From contig JABBOT010000080.1 of NCBI GenBank assembly GCA_016165875.1, positions 39,989,477 through 40,053,476 of the forward strand: a DNA stretch of 64,000 nucleotides, written 5' to 3'. Below, piece after piece: positions 25,854 through 38,689 of this stretch. The notes under the pieces are model-generated. The model was given only the letters and a program-made list of their open reading frames with translations, had not been told where the DNA came from and did no database searches. This DNA comes from Acanthopleura granulata. Its lineage: Eukaryota; Mollusca; Polyplacophora; Chitonida; Chitonidae. The translations under genes were made by a program, and so were the position numbers. The stretch's first letter is position 1. Each line of letters opens with the position of its first letter.

Positions 25854-26002
25854 GCGTAATGCAAAAGCATAGAGACTCCGAAAAAACTAAGAAGTCACAT
25901 GTTTGACGTTTCACTATTTCGACAAATTTTATTTCTCATTTAATAGTGAAATGTCAAACATGCCACATGTATTTTCGGAGTATCTACGCTTTTGCATTAT
26001 GC
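25854..26002. repeat. Long imperfect inverted repeat (foldback)
   Basis: The left arm (25854-25918, starting GCGTAATGCAAAAGCATAGA) pairs with the right arm (25942-26002, ending CGCTTTTGCATTATGC). The arms are about 60 nt with few mismatches and one small internal bulge, and the loop is about 23 nt. No flanking target-site duplication was evident by eye. Confidence 0.85.
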
Positions 26003-26340
26003 TAAGCTTGGTGGATCGACAGGATTTTGTTAAAATGCACAGTCATTGCTCTCTGGCAATGGCATTCAACTCTCTACATGGACGGATGGGTGATGCTACC
26101 ATCTATCAAGACGTCGCTAATTGAAATGACATTGCTGAAGGGGGAAGGCAACTTTCCAGTCAGGAGGGTGATCTCTTCAAGTTTACCACAAACGCCAGAG
26201 CCTGGGCTGCAGGCATTAATGTCCGTGCAGGCCATGCAATGTAATTGTAAGAGACGATGTTGAGCGAATAGGGAACGCTAATGACTCAGCATTAGGCGTT
26301 GATGTTTGAACAGTCAATTTTATTGACTGACGTTGGGACA
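26003..26340. other. Intergenic, nothing recognised
   Basis: This is short single-copy sequence between the hairpin and the next minisatellite. The ORFs are unrecognisable. Confidence 0.5.
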
Positions 26341-26572
26341 GGAGGCGTAATTTGGAGACGTAAGTATAGGTGTAATTGTAATAGCCGCAGGGAGTAAATT
26401 GAAGACGTATTTGGTGGGTTGGAGGCGTAATTGGAAGAAGTATCTGTGGGGAATGGAGGCGTAATTGGAAGACGCAACTGTGGGTATGCAAGAGTCAATG
26501 GAAGACGTAACTGTAAGGATGGGGGCGTAATTTGAAGACGTAACTGTAGGGATGGAGGCGTCATTGTATTAA
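26341..26572 (+). repeat. 33-36-bp minisatellite
   Basis: Six to seven copies of a unit with GGATGGAGGCGTAATTGGAA followed by GACGTAACTGTA. The more 3' copies are the more regular, with a 33-bp period. Confidence 0.85.
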
Positions 26573-27779
26573 CCGGAGGTTCTTTTCTCCGACTGGGGTA
26601 CTTTACTATCCGGGTGAAGACATAATCTTTCTGGTGAAAAAGTTAATTGCCGGATGGTGATGTCCTTATACTCAACTCAGAGAAGTAAATGTCCGTGTGG
26701 TAGGGTAACTGAGTAATCTGTTGATTCAGCCAAACTTCATTGTGCTTTACCATGAAAACAAACTCCTGACATCAGAAATCTTGAGATGATTTGCTCGAGA
26801 GACATTTGGTTAATTACATTAGTGTATTCGAGGTCATGGGGTGTCAAGAACAAAGGACGAATTGTCGCAACATCTCAACTGAGTATAACGTTTTGACATG
26901 AAAAATCCTTTAATCTTAACCCAAGTGATAAACTACTGTCTTCCGGCGTTAAATACAAGGGCGTTTTTCTTCTTAAATTTATTTAATTCAGCCAATAAAA
27001 TTCTCTCTATAGCATTACAATCACTCATAACAATATTAATTTTGCTGCTTAAAATGCTGATGAGATCACACGAAACCTACTGGTATATGTTTTCTGTTTT
27101 CCCCTGAATGCCTTGTGTAAGTACCTGGCTTATAGATTTAAATTAAATAGGACAATAATTCCCGGTACATTCCAGTGCAGACGCATCCGAAGAGAAAACT
27201 TCTAATAAATCTGTGTGGAATTCATAACTATAACAAGGGGTGCTTCTGCTCAGGAAACACGACATGAACTAAAACTTCTAACAAACCTGTGCCATGTTCA
27301 TGATGAACTGTACCTCACATGTAGGGCACTTCTGCGCACCAGTTATGTCACAAACTGAGACACAAATTTGTGTTAAAATTATGATTAGCCATAACACATG
27401 TGTTACTTGTGCTTGGCCACGAAAAATCATGAGGAGCTGTGACAAATGGGTAAGGTGCATGAAAAATGATTCTAATCAAAACCTACAACTATAACTGAAA
27501 AATATAGCACATATGTAATGCAGTTTGGTCTCACAAAACATGAAGCAAACTAAACTCTTACAAAATTGTGTGAGAACCATGAATAGCTATAACGTATCTG
27601 TAAGTGGGGTTCCTTTATGAAAGCCAAAAACAAATTCGTTCTCTAGACCATTGCCTTCGCGGGACAAGAGGGTAAAAAGACAATATTAATAAGAACGCAA
27701 CACATGCAAGGCCAACTGCCCTTTAGAGCGTACAATTTCAAGCACAATCTACTCTTCTGACCTTTGTGCTAACGGTAAA
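26573..27779. other. Intergenic with loose repeats
   Basis: No gene was recognised. At 27200-27620, words such as AACAAACCTGTG, CCATGA and GCTATAAC recur at about 90-bp spacing, suggesting a very old tandem array. Confidence 0.45.
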
Positions 27780-29130
27780 TGAGGAAAAACACGGTAATAT
27801 TTACAATAAAAACTGTACTCTAAAGTACTGACATGTGAGACAAGGTGACAAAACAAAGCAATATTTATAACAAAATCAACACTCCAAAATAATGTTCCCC
27901 CGGCATGAAGGTAAAACCTGGCAATATTTAAAATAAAAACTGTGCCCTAAATTCTTACTCTTGTGAGACATGGTGACAATACCAAGCAATATTTAGGGCA
28001 CAGTCAATACTCCAGTACTGTTCTCCCCCGGCATAAAGATAAAACCACACAATATTTATGACAAAATCAGTACTCGACAGTAATGTTTCCCCAAGCATGA
28101 AGGAAAACCAGGTAATATTTACAATAAAAATTGTACCCCAAAATTTTGTCATTGTGAGACAAAGTGACAAAGCCAGACAATATTTATGACAAAATTAATA
28201 CTCTAGTCATGTTCTCCCCGGCATACACATAAAATCAGGCAATAATTACCGACATAATCAATACTCCACAGTAATGTTCCCCCCGACATGAAGGCAATAT
28301 TTACAATAAAACCGTACTCTAAAGTATTGAACTTCTAAGACAACGTGACAAAACCAGGCAATATTTATGATAAAATCAATTCTCCATGTTAATGTTCTCC
28401 CCCAGCCATATTCAAAATAAAACCTGTATGCCAAAGTAATGCCTTAGTGAGACATTTGGACAAAAGCAGACAATATTTAAAACAAAAATGGTATTTCTGA
28501 CTATTGGAATGTCCTCTCGGGGCTTTACGATAAAATCATATTATATCTAAAACAAAATCACTGAGACTGTTTACACAAATCTTCCTTAGTTGTGTAAATT
28601 GCCTAAGTCGGTATTTTTTTTTGTCTACCTGTAAGTCGGAAATAGAGTGTTTAAAATTCAAGTGTAACACTACATAACTATGGTGTTAGCAAAACACATT
28701 TGCTTCACCCCAAAATCATAAACGTTTCAAGAAATTGGGCTCTGCATTCCAGAGTATTAAATAAATGTTCTACGTCAGACGTTTGGACAAAATCAAAAAA
28801 TATTTACAGCAAATATGTTATTTCTGAATATTGCCTTTGCTGACAATGGGATAAAATCAGACAATATGTACTACAAAAAAATTGTACCCCTGAGCATTGT
28901 AGTGGTGAGACATTTGGACAAAACCAAAAAATATTTACACACGAAAATGGTATTTTTGATGTTCTCGCTGGCAGTAAGATAAATTCAGACAACAGTTACA
29001 ATGAAAATGGGATTTCTGACTATTGTTCTTGTTGGCAGTGGAATAAATTTACCACAAAAAACTGTACTTCACAGAAATGTCCTTATTAGACAATATGGGA
29101 TAAAATCAGACAATATGTATTCCTGATTTT
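27780..29130 (+). repeat. Two-type tandem repeat (about 62 and 65 bp)
   Basis: Two alternating monomers share the core CAATATTTA. Type A continues CAATAAAAACTGTACTCTAA and a GTGAGACAAGGTGACAAAA end. Type B continues TGACAAAATCAATACTCC and a GTTCCCCCGGCATGAAGG end. The order is A-B at first, with B-B runs later and increasing decay toward 29.1 kb. There are about 20 monomers. Confidence 0.85.
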
Positions 29131-29300
29131 GAGTCCTTTGTAAACGAAATATTTAGATTAAAAACTGCATTCAAGTATAAGTAGTAGAACGAATAACCAC
29201 ATAATTACAGTCTAATCCATATGTTGTTTACAAGTATGCCGACAACTCATGTTTTAGGGCCCACTCTTTACTCCTCAACGTCGCCCTTCTCTCACATATG

Positions 29301-29358
29301 GAAATAAATGATCATGGCTTAACACCACTCTGGAAACGTTTCAGCCATGTCGTGGCGA
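29301..29358 (-). mobile_element. SINE tail fragment, family C
   Basis: GAAATAAATGATCATGGCTT, AACACCACTCTGG and TTTCAGCCATGTCGTGGCG are the reverse-strand form of the GGCTGAAA...GGCGTTAAGCCATAATCATT tail also present at 9785 and 43303. Confidence 0.6.
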
Positions 29359-29489
29359 CTCTGACACATATGAATCAAACGCCGCGATGTTTACCAAAGG
29401 CTGAAATCATACTTAAAATCGAGTGAAACAATAAAGGCGGGAATGCCTTGTAGTCCGTAAATGTCCTCACGATGATAGTATTTACAGAA

Positions 29490-30953
29490 AACATACAGAT
29501 ACATGTACAGTTCCAAAACACACATTCAGGTTTACAACGCTATCTGTCAACGGTCAGGTCGAACAAACTCAGGATTCCATTGCTTAATTTGCGAAAATGC
29601 ATATGTGAAGCTCACATAGCTTTACAACGTTTTCTGTACATAGTCAGGTCAAACATATGCAGGATGTGCCATGTTTTCCAGAAACGGACAGGCCAAACAC
29701 AGATCTTTAAACTACTTCGGGAACAGGCATTTCAAAAATATACATATGATCAATCCTTTCCGGAATGGTCAAGTCAAACACACACACGCTTGCAGAAATG
29801 GGAGGAAACGCAATGTACGCAGTTCAGACCCTCAACGGTTCACAGAGTTTTCCCTATTGTATCATACAGCGTAACCCCATAGATTGTTACAGCGCGTTCT
29901 ACAAAATGTGCAGCACTACCCATCTACAATTCTTACCTGAACGCGTACAGTTCAAGTAGCATAAACACATAGGGATTGTTGAACTGCAATTTATGTGGAG
30001 CGTGTGTGTTTTCACAAGTTTCTCACATAAATACAATTCAACAAAACCCCCTATAATTACTACTTTTTCTTAAAATGGGATAAGCAAGTACGTTCACACC
30101 GTTTCTGCCAATATATTCATTTCCAAACCTCCATCAGTTTGCAATGCTTACTTTGAATTTTTCCTTATCCTAATAAGTGCAAGCAGTTCAAACACAGACA
30201 GGCTCTCCTGAATATGCACAGTTCAAACCTACCCAAGTTTACATTGCTTACCTCATTATCTACATGCAGTTCAAACACACACAGGTTTACAATGCTATCC
30301 TGAATATGCAGAGTTCAAACACACCTAAGTTTACACTGCTTGCCCCAAAACAGAAACACACTTACAATGTTTTCCCCAACACAGTTCAAATTTTTACAGT
30401 GCTTTCCCCATATGCATAATTCTTTCTCAGCAAGAACTGTTCAAATACATGGAGGTTTACGGTGCCTTATCCGATGTGTACAGCTCAATAACACACGAGT
30501 TTACAGTATCTCCCATATTATTTACAGCTGAAACACAAACAGGTTTACAGTGCTTTCTCCGAATACACACAATGCAAAGACACACAGGTTTACAATGCTT
30601 TCTCCAAATACGCATAATGCAAACACACACATGTTTACAGTGCTTTCTCCAAATACGCATAATGCAAACACACACATGTTTACAGTGCTTTCCAGAATAC
30701 CCACATTGCAAACACAAACAAGTACACAGAGTTTTCAACAAAATACAGTGCCAACACACACAAGTTTACGGTGCTTTCTCCAATACACACAATGCAAACA
30801 CACACAGGTTTACAATAATTTCCCCAATACACACAATGCAAACACACACAGGTTTACAATAATTCCCCCAATACACACAATGCAAACACAAACGGATTTA
30901 CAGGGCTTTCGTAAATACACACAGAGGACACGCACGCAGGGTTACAGTGCAAA
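29490..30953 (+). repeat. 45-bp minisatellite, part 1
   Basis: The unit is typified by CACACACAGGTTTACAGTGC, TTTCCCCAATACACACA and ATGCAAA. Period is about 45 bp. Copies from 30.5 to 30.9 kb are nearly identical, while those from 29.5 to 30.2 kb are strongly decayed. Overlapping ORFs up to 168 codons result from the repeat. Confidence 0.9.
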
Positions 30954-31146
30954 CATTATGGTGGGACGAAACCGGGTAGATCCCGGGGAAACCCACAATC
31001 ATCCACAGGCTGCTAGCAGATCTTCCCAAGTACAGCTGGAGAGGAAGTCAGCATGAGCTGTGCTTGAACTCACCCCGATGGCATTGGTGAAGAGCTCATG
31101 TGCTCACCTCGGGCCTATGCGCTAATCCCCTCAGCCACGGAGGCTC
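30954..31146 (-). mobile_element. SINE, family A, reverse strand, tail missing
   Basis: It reads CATTATGGTGGGACGAAACC ... GGAGAGGAAGTCAGCATGAG ... CCTCAGCCACGGAGGCTCC, the complement of family A from its middle to its tRNA head. The GTCGTATAAG...AAAT tail is absent. It interrupts the 45-bp minisatellite, so it inserted into the array or the array expanded around it. Confidence 0.85.
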
Positions 31147-31850
31147 CTCTTTCCCCAACACGCACTGTGCACACACACTCACATGTTTACGGTGCTTTCC
31201 GCAATACATACAGTGCAAACACACACAGGTTTACAGTTCATTCCCCAATACACACCGTGCGAACACATAGCGCTTTCCAGTCCTTGCAACAATACACACG
31301 GTGCAAAGACAAAGAGCTTTCCAGTGTTTTCTCCAACAGGTACTGTGCAAACAGACAAAGGTTTACAGCACTTTCAAAAAAGGCACAATGCAAACATGGT
31401 GAGGTTTACGGTGCTTTCCCCAACGGACACATTACAAACACATACAAGTTTACAGTGCTTTGCTTAACATGCACAGCGCGAACCCACAGATTTACCGCAT
31501 TTTCTACAATACATACACTACAAACACACACAGGTTTACAGTGCTTTCCCCGACACGCACTGTGCAAACACATCCAGGTTTACAAAGTTTTCCCCAAAAC
31601 ACACAGTGAAAACACACACAGGTTTACACTGATTTCCCTCAATAAGCAGTGATTTCCCCCAATAAGCATGTGATTTCCTCAATACGAACAGTGCAGGCAC
31701 ACAGAGGTGTACAGTGCTTTCCTGTGCACAATAAAAAATACACAGGTGTGAAAAGCTTTCACCAACATGTACAGCCCAAACACGTTCATGTTTACAGTGC
31801 TTTCCTCAAAATGAAACAGTTAAACCCACATATATCTGTACATAAGCTGA
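31147..31850 (+). repeat. 45-bp minisatellite, part 2
   Basis: This continues the array at 29.49-30.95 kb beyond the SINE, with the same ACACACAGGTTTACAGTGCT core and CCCCAACACGCACTGTGCAA variants. Decay increases after 31.65 kb. Confidence 0.9.
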
Positions 31851-31979
31851 TAAACTTAGAGGTAAAACCAACGCCTATTGAGTGTTATTTACTTTATTTA
31901 ACTACACTTGACCATGTAAATGACTTCAACTGAGGTTGATTGCTCGGAATAACGCCCATGAAGTATATTTTGCAACTCA

Positions 31980-32220
31980 AGAAACTAGGCGTCGAAACCG
32001 ACATTCATATACCAACCGTTTGACAAAATTGGCGTTTCGGTTCCATAATCGCTGTACCAGTTTCCAAAACGACAAATAACACAAATCACCAAAGAACTTA
32101 GAAAGTATATAAAATAAACAATTTGGACGGATTCATGCAAATGGAAGCAGTCAACAGTTTTCAATGATGAAGATCCAAATAAGAGATATTCCTTCGTCTA
32201 TAAAAACGTGAATAACATGC
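31980..32220 (+). repeat. Dispersed repeat, copy 2
   Basis: CTAGGCGTCGAAACCGACAT, ATACCAACCGTTTGACAAAA, CGGTTCCATAATCGCTG and ACGACAAATAACACAAATC align with the copy at 12683. The better-matched part ends near 32120. Confidence 0.7.
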
Positions 32221-33235
32221 TGCTGATTACAGAAGCCAGGAGTATTTACACAGTTTATATGTTTAATCTATACACACACAAAAAAACCTGGTATTAATAT
32301 TTGACGCATTTATACACGGCGTTATTTAAATGAAATGCATTTTATATCACGATCGTGACTACATGCGCTGAGTTGTGCCCAGTGTTTTCTGCGTACCAAA
32401 ATAGAAAATAAAAACAGGTAGAATGAACACAAACGTTACCAGTGTTTGAGTAAAAACGTACGGGAAACGTATAATAACGAGTGGGATTTACACCTGTCCA
32501 AAGAGTAACATATGTCAGCTGACAAATTTATACCTGGTGTCAGCACAAGCATGATCTTCTCCATCGTACAGATATATCCATGCGGCTTCATGACGTGCTG
32601 TCAAACGCGGCGGCAAAAAACTAATCTACACCTGCATGCATATGAAGCCAGGCGAGTCACTGAGTACGGGTTGAGGACGGACTACTCGAGGGTCTGCAAG
32701 TGCCGTTATATAATGGGTATTTATAGCCCCTAAACGATGTCTAACGAGTGATAAACACTGATGTGACAATGCATAGGTTTAGGGGTAGATGTATTATGTC
32801 ATCAGAGGTAAAGAGATCGACATACCAGGGCACTTTATTATCTTAATTGCAAATTTATATACTAAATTTCCTCTGAAGTTTGTCGTGTTAATGTTCGCTT
32901 TCAGAAGTAAATAACAAACTTAGTATGATGTTAACCCTTATGTTTTTCTCAAGAAAACAAATAATCAAACTTCTGGTAAAACTCCATAGTGACCATATAA
33001 GATTTGTGAATCAATCAGAATCAAGCAAAATGTGTTAATTGAAAAAAAGCTAAACTTTAAGTGAAATGCAGTAAAAACTACACGCATAAAGCAGTAATAA
33101 AAACCATTAGCCTGTTTGTCAACAGAATTTTTCACTAAAACACGATCAGCTTCAACTTCTGTCTCTGTTCCCTAAACAAGTCATCGTGCAGCAGTCTAAC
33201 TATTTAAATGGTTTAGACTAAGTTTTATTTATAAT
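32221..33235. other. Intergenic, nothing recognised
   Basis: This is AT-rich single-copy sequence with only short, unrecognisable ORFs. Confidence 0.5.
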
Positions 33236-33330
33236 GAGCCCGGTTTCCTCCCACCATAATGCTGACCGCCGTCGTATAAATGAAATATTCTTGAGTACGG
33301 CGTAAAACTCAAATCAAATAAATAAATAGA
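33236..33330 (+). mobile_element. SINE 3' fragment, family A
   Basis: CGGTTTCCTCCCACCATAAT, GTCGTATAAATGAAATATTC, TTGAGTACGGCGTAAAAC and (AAAT)n give the best-preserved copy of the family A tail in the window. The 5' half is missing. Confidence 0.85.
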
Positions 33331-35439
33331 TAATTATAATGATAGCGTCACATAGATTCATCGGCCAAATATTCTTATTCTGTACCTTTGAGTAAGTCTA
33401 AGTTCTACATTGTATGATATATATGCTTAAGTTGTGTGTGTTTTCATCAGCATAGTCCCAAGCAATAAGTTACAAACTCTGGTGCCATGTACCAGAATTT
33501 AAACAGAGTGGAAAAATGCTTCTCCCACCAAATGAAGCCACTATGGACTATCTCTAATTAGATTCGCAACAGAAAGAGCCTAAAGGCTAATAAATTTTAA
33601 TCAAAATGGAACGATTATGGACCCATGGTGGACCGATGGGACTAGGATCGTCTCAGTGTGGCTGTGGGGAGCTGATCAGTGTCGGCGTGTATGTAGGCCC
33701 GACCTTCCGCATATGATGCGGTCACGGTGGCCGTGGGATATTCGACGAGGATCCGGCTGAACTGTAGCTTTGTTAGTTGACACACGTATACAGGCGACGA
33801 CCCGATGCTGGACTGGGAAGCACTAACGTTGTAACGTATGGATACTGAATAAACATGTCATCAAAATCGCCGGAGGGCGGTATAATCAGGGGAAGTAACT
33901 CTTGCAATTTGTCGATAGTAGCCCTGGGCGGTGTCCCTTAGTACGCTGGAGAGCCTTTACCCCGGGGTCCGCAGGGTAGGAAGAAGGTCTAATCACAAAG
34001 ATCGAAGTAAAACAATATATTCCCAGTGCCGGTAGCCAAAAACCGGGGTATCCATTGAGACTAGGAATAAATTATTGTAATCGATATTAGAAGATTCTCA
34101 TTTGATATCAGTATAAATACATTTGAATCGGTTTAAACGTGATTTTATCATTCACCTAAAACGGAGAAGCCCTGAAGTGTAACGGCCTTAGCGTAAAAGT
34201 TTAAACTTACAGCGGCAACTGATGGAAATCTGAAGGATAGATAAGGACAAGGGTTGACTTTAATCCGCCGGTGACACTGACTTGACATAGACATCGCTTA
34301 AGTAGAGTGTTTATGGCGAAACACAAGGCGAGTTACATAGACAACCATAGCTACGGGATATCTCTTGTGCTGAAAGAGGCAGCAGGGTAGCTAACAGGCC
34401 AGTTCAAACTATTGTCTCCTGGTGATAAAACTCTATCGGGTTTTCTCAATGTTTCTGAGAGCCAAAAACAAACAAATCTCGCTCCTGACGCGGCTCATTC
34501 TACACAAATTGACGTGTTTGTTTCCATGTTAGGGGAAAATGACCAGCTTTCCTATCCACGCTTCCCTGACGACGGAGCTATGATCGGTCAGATGCCAATC
34601 ATCTCTATCGGCCAGGTACAAGAGCGCCTGTGCATACGACCTAGAATATAGGGATGGACGGAGTGCGTGGTATGGGGTGGGGGGAGGATAAATAATAAAA
34701 CAGTCTTCTTTTTTTATAAAATAACAAACTAATATACATGTGCAAGAAAGCATTATGTCCTACTTAAGTGTAACAAAAAAGCACAATAGCATACAAAAGC
34801 GGCCACATGTAATTTATAGAGATCAAAACATCTTCTGTTTGAGGAGAATATGCATGGATTGCTGAAATATAAGAATTTCGTCTATTTCGTTGATTGGAAA
34901 GAATATTTCACTTATACGCGGACGGCCCTGCTTGAGCCCTATATTTAGACAAGTCTGACCAACGCCCTTCCCGTATTAGAATCCTAAATACTGCCTATGG
35001 AGGATTTACAAACGTATAGATTCTTGTAAAGATATAGCCTGAGGTTTCATATTTCTGGGTATAGATCACAACATTCTCTGTCTCTGTCTATCTCTTACAT
35101 AATGACGTGGTAACTATCAAGAATTCCACAAAACACTGACTTCACTTAGTGTTTCTTTCCGCTGAAATAGGGTACATACATGTACGTTTTCCCGCTCTCC
35201 GGTGATTCAAACTCCAGCTGGATTGACCAGTGTATCCCGGTGACTTATGAGTAGTACATCGCCAGTTTTCTCACAGATCTTTTGGAAAAAGTAGTAATGA
35301 ACAATAGACGACAAGGCCTTGATTCGAATTACTTTAGGCGGGAATCGTTTTGTGAGTTCTGATTTTTGCAACAATTTTGTGAAGTGTTTCATTCGCGGAA
35401 TTTTCATTTGTTTGACGCTAAAATGGTCCGTAACTTTGT
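33331..35439. other. Intergenic, with GC-richer island 33.6-34.05 kb
   Basis: No gene was recognised. The island is complex and non-repetitive. A short reversed SINE tail (GAATATTTCACTTATACGCG) lies at about 34900-34920. ORFs of 79 codons or fewer are unrecognisable. Confidence 0.45.
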
Positions 35440-35868
35440 ACCGCTTAATGCACTTTGTGGTGCGCCGAAATGTGTAACGGTTAAGGTATGGCGATCATGA
35501 ATGTGTGATGTTCACTTGTGTACCACGCCTTTTTTGAATGTGTAAGGTTCAACTGTGTACGACTCAATCCTCTTAAGAATGTGTAATGCTCAGTTGTGTA
35601 CGACTCAATCCTCTAATGTATGTGTAACGTTAAACTGTGTATGACTCAATCATCTAAGGAATCTAGTGTTCAGCTCTGTACACCTCCGTATTCTTTATTG
35701 AAGGCAATTCGTACGACTTAATCCTCGTGTGAATATGTAGGCCGCAAGTGTGTACTAATCGTGTCATGCATGTGCCATGCTTAAACTGTATATGATTTAT
35801 CAAATACATACATTACAAGACTCATGTCATGAATGTGTAACGCTCGAATTCTGTGTACCACTCAGCCA
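35440..35868 (+). repeat. About 42-bp tandem repeat
   Basis: AATGTGTAACGCTCA, TTGTGTACGACTCAATCCTC and AAG/AAT spacers recur about nine times. The units at 35537, 35578 and 35620 are the most alike. Confidence 0.8.
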
Positions 35869-38689
35869 GAATAAACCAATATATCAGCTGATGCAACAAC
35901 CATTTAATGAGTGTATCATGTATTTCAATGCATAAATAGATGCAAATGAACACAAATGGGTCAGAAAATGAACATTTGCAAGCTGGACAATTATGACTAT
36001 AACATCGCCGCTGTAGACTACACATAAGGTACATAACTCTGACAGAAAATACCAGCTCAATCGCGATTACTGACAATCGGCTCCTCGGTCAAAGGAACAC
36101 GTTAGCCTCGTTAATTCAACCACATGTTACATTCGTGAATCCAACCATACAGATGTCGGAAGCATCCTAAAGCTGAAACGAAATTCATGTAAAACGAGAG
36201 AAATAATGGGAGTGGGACACACAGGAACATGTTGGGACTCACTCCAAGCTATGTCAACACTAGACGAGTGGTCATGGTGAAATTCTCAAGGCGGTGTGGA
36301 AATCGGGCACTTGAGACAGGAGGCAAGCCAGTGATAGATGGCAACACCGGGGGATTTCAACAGCATGCCGATCAAATCCCAGCAGGCATAAGGGCAGGTA
36401 AAATGCCTTAAAACCTTTGGGATTATTTCTGTTTGTCTTTGATTAGTGGCAAGCATTACGGGAAGAGTTTTGTCAACACGGCCTCTAGACTAACTGTGCA
36501 CGAACAGGCGATAGCGAGTGGACAGGCCAGCTAGATAACGACAAGGGACAATGGCATGTAAGTGACGGATGTCCATTTCTCACCCGGCTATGTACATTTC
36601 ACCTCACGGGGTGATTTGTCTTAGTACTTCACGGGTAAACCTACAGGTGTTTGCCGTGTATATTTCATTGCTTTGACATGTTTAATCGCTCTCAGAGCTT
36701 CTTTCTCTGGTTCAACTTGTAGTCGCACGACCATAACAAGTTTATGTACAAAAAACATAACTGTTAATTTACTAGTCCACACCGAAAGTGTAGTACCAGA
36801 AACTACAGACTATAGTTCTCTCGGTAAATAACATACAGGAAGTATACATATTCGAACATATAATAATCCACCGTTCCCTTTTCCATATGTTCATGCATTA
36901 CCTGTATATGCTAATAGAACGCCGCTGAATTACAATCAATTACTCCACGGTAGATGATTGACAAATATTTACATATATTACCAAACCGGAAAGGGAACAT
37001 GTGGGAAAAAATAGATATTACCGGCACCACAACAACACTTTTGATTTATGTCTCACCCCCGAGATGCAAGAAGATATTTCGCAGTTCATCTTATTTCCGG
37101 CCAATGGCAAATTATGGAGCTTATTTTCAAGCAACAACTGTATAAGAGACACGAACGAACTTTCCATTGGTGGGACTATCTCGAACCCCTATACAGCTAT
37201 AAAACCAATGCCTACTCAACTACATTAAACCATACCATCACAAAAAACATCTTCACTGATATCCGTTGAGGGATGACGGAGTGCAATTTTCGTACGTCTG
37301 ACGGATTGATATGATAACAGGAACGGATTTAATGGGATTAATGGATCGTGGAACAATCGGCTGACTTCTACAGCAAATTAGCGGCAAACTCTCCCAGATT
37401 TGCACGCCATATATTCAACGTTATTTCGTGAATAATTGGTAATTGTTACCGTTAATTCCCATCTGTCACAACCTAAAACCCACACAGATATATTCACGAT
37501 GTTATGTTGTGTTCGGTAGTAAGACAACCGGCCAGCACGAAGAACCGCTACAGATGTATTTTGTGCGTCATTATATAAACTTTCCCATTAAATCGTGTAA
37601 TTCAAGTGGAAAACAAAACAATTTGTGAAACATAATGAAATATCTGAATATCGACATAATATTTACCCATGTACATAAGTTATGCCGACGTTATTTCCTT
37701 GTCCACAGTCCACTTCCGGTGTTGTTTACACTTTCCGGTCTACGGGATGGTCACAAACGCAATTAACTCCCTTGGAACCTGAAGTAACACATATAGCCTT
37801 TCTTCAGTCACAATGACTCATTGTCTCGCGCGGTTTACATGTTTAATCATTACACAAGATGAAGTCACGAAGATCTGGCATATAATTTGCTCGCAGATAG
37901 CCCTATAACACGTCGGCAATTAAATGACGAATAAATTACATCGACTTTCCCCTTTGCAGGCAAATATCCGGACTTTCTTTTCTATGTACCTACTTGCAAT
38001 GCCGTGTTTTTGGTTTTGTTTTTCAGTTTTAGTCAGCGGTATATAAACCCGAGTTTGCGGATAGTTAGGTATTCACGCCGCATCCGGGCACTTCCCGCGT
38101 ATGTGACTCACGTTATCAACTTCCCTTTTGTCCATTCTCAGAACGGATATAGCTCGTTAAGGCCGTGAATGAATAAGGAAGAAATGATTGCACATCGACG
38201 TATTTACGTGTCCGGTATTATGTATACACACAGCCTCCCACTACAACATCACACCCCCAAGATTTCTCAGTTCGTAATTCATGTGACAGACACTCGTGAA
38301 GCCATGAAATAATAGGTTATCTACATACGCCTCAGATAGAAGAGCGCTAAACCATGCAACCTGAATACATTCGTTTAAGGTACAGCGGTATACGCCAATC
38401 ACTATGTAATGATTGCGTACTGATCACGCATAACAGTGTACCAACAAATACGCGAAACGGCCATTCAGCCGATGAAAAGACGAATTACAAGGGCTAGGAA
38501 TGACTAAAGACTGAACCGTTGAAGTACGTTGGTAATGCTCCAGTCCCATCAGCGGAGTTGTCAGCATTACAACATTTTTGACAGTGAATTAAATTATCTC
38601 GTTATTCTTTCAATCACAAAGACAGTGTTTCAGCTACATCGAAATTGTGTAGATCCCAGGACGAAGTAACCGGGTCGACAATGTTGTAA
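35869..38689. other. Intergenic, nothing recognised
   Basis: This is mixed single-copy sequence. Short ORFs near 36.23 and 37.0 kb (75 codons or fewer) have no recognisable domain. No SINE was seen. Confidence 0.5.

Noticed and set aside
29472..31933. Several overlapping ORFs of 80-184 codons
   Set aside because: They follow the 45-bp repeat in multiple frames and cross a SINE insertion; no domain was seen.
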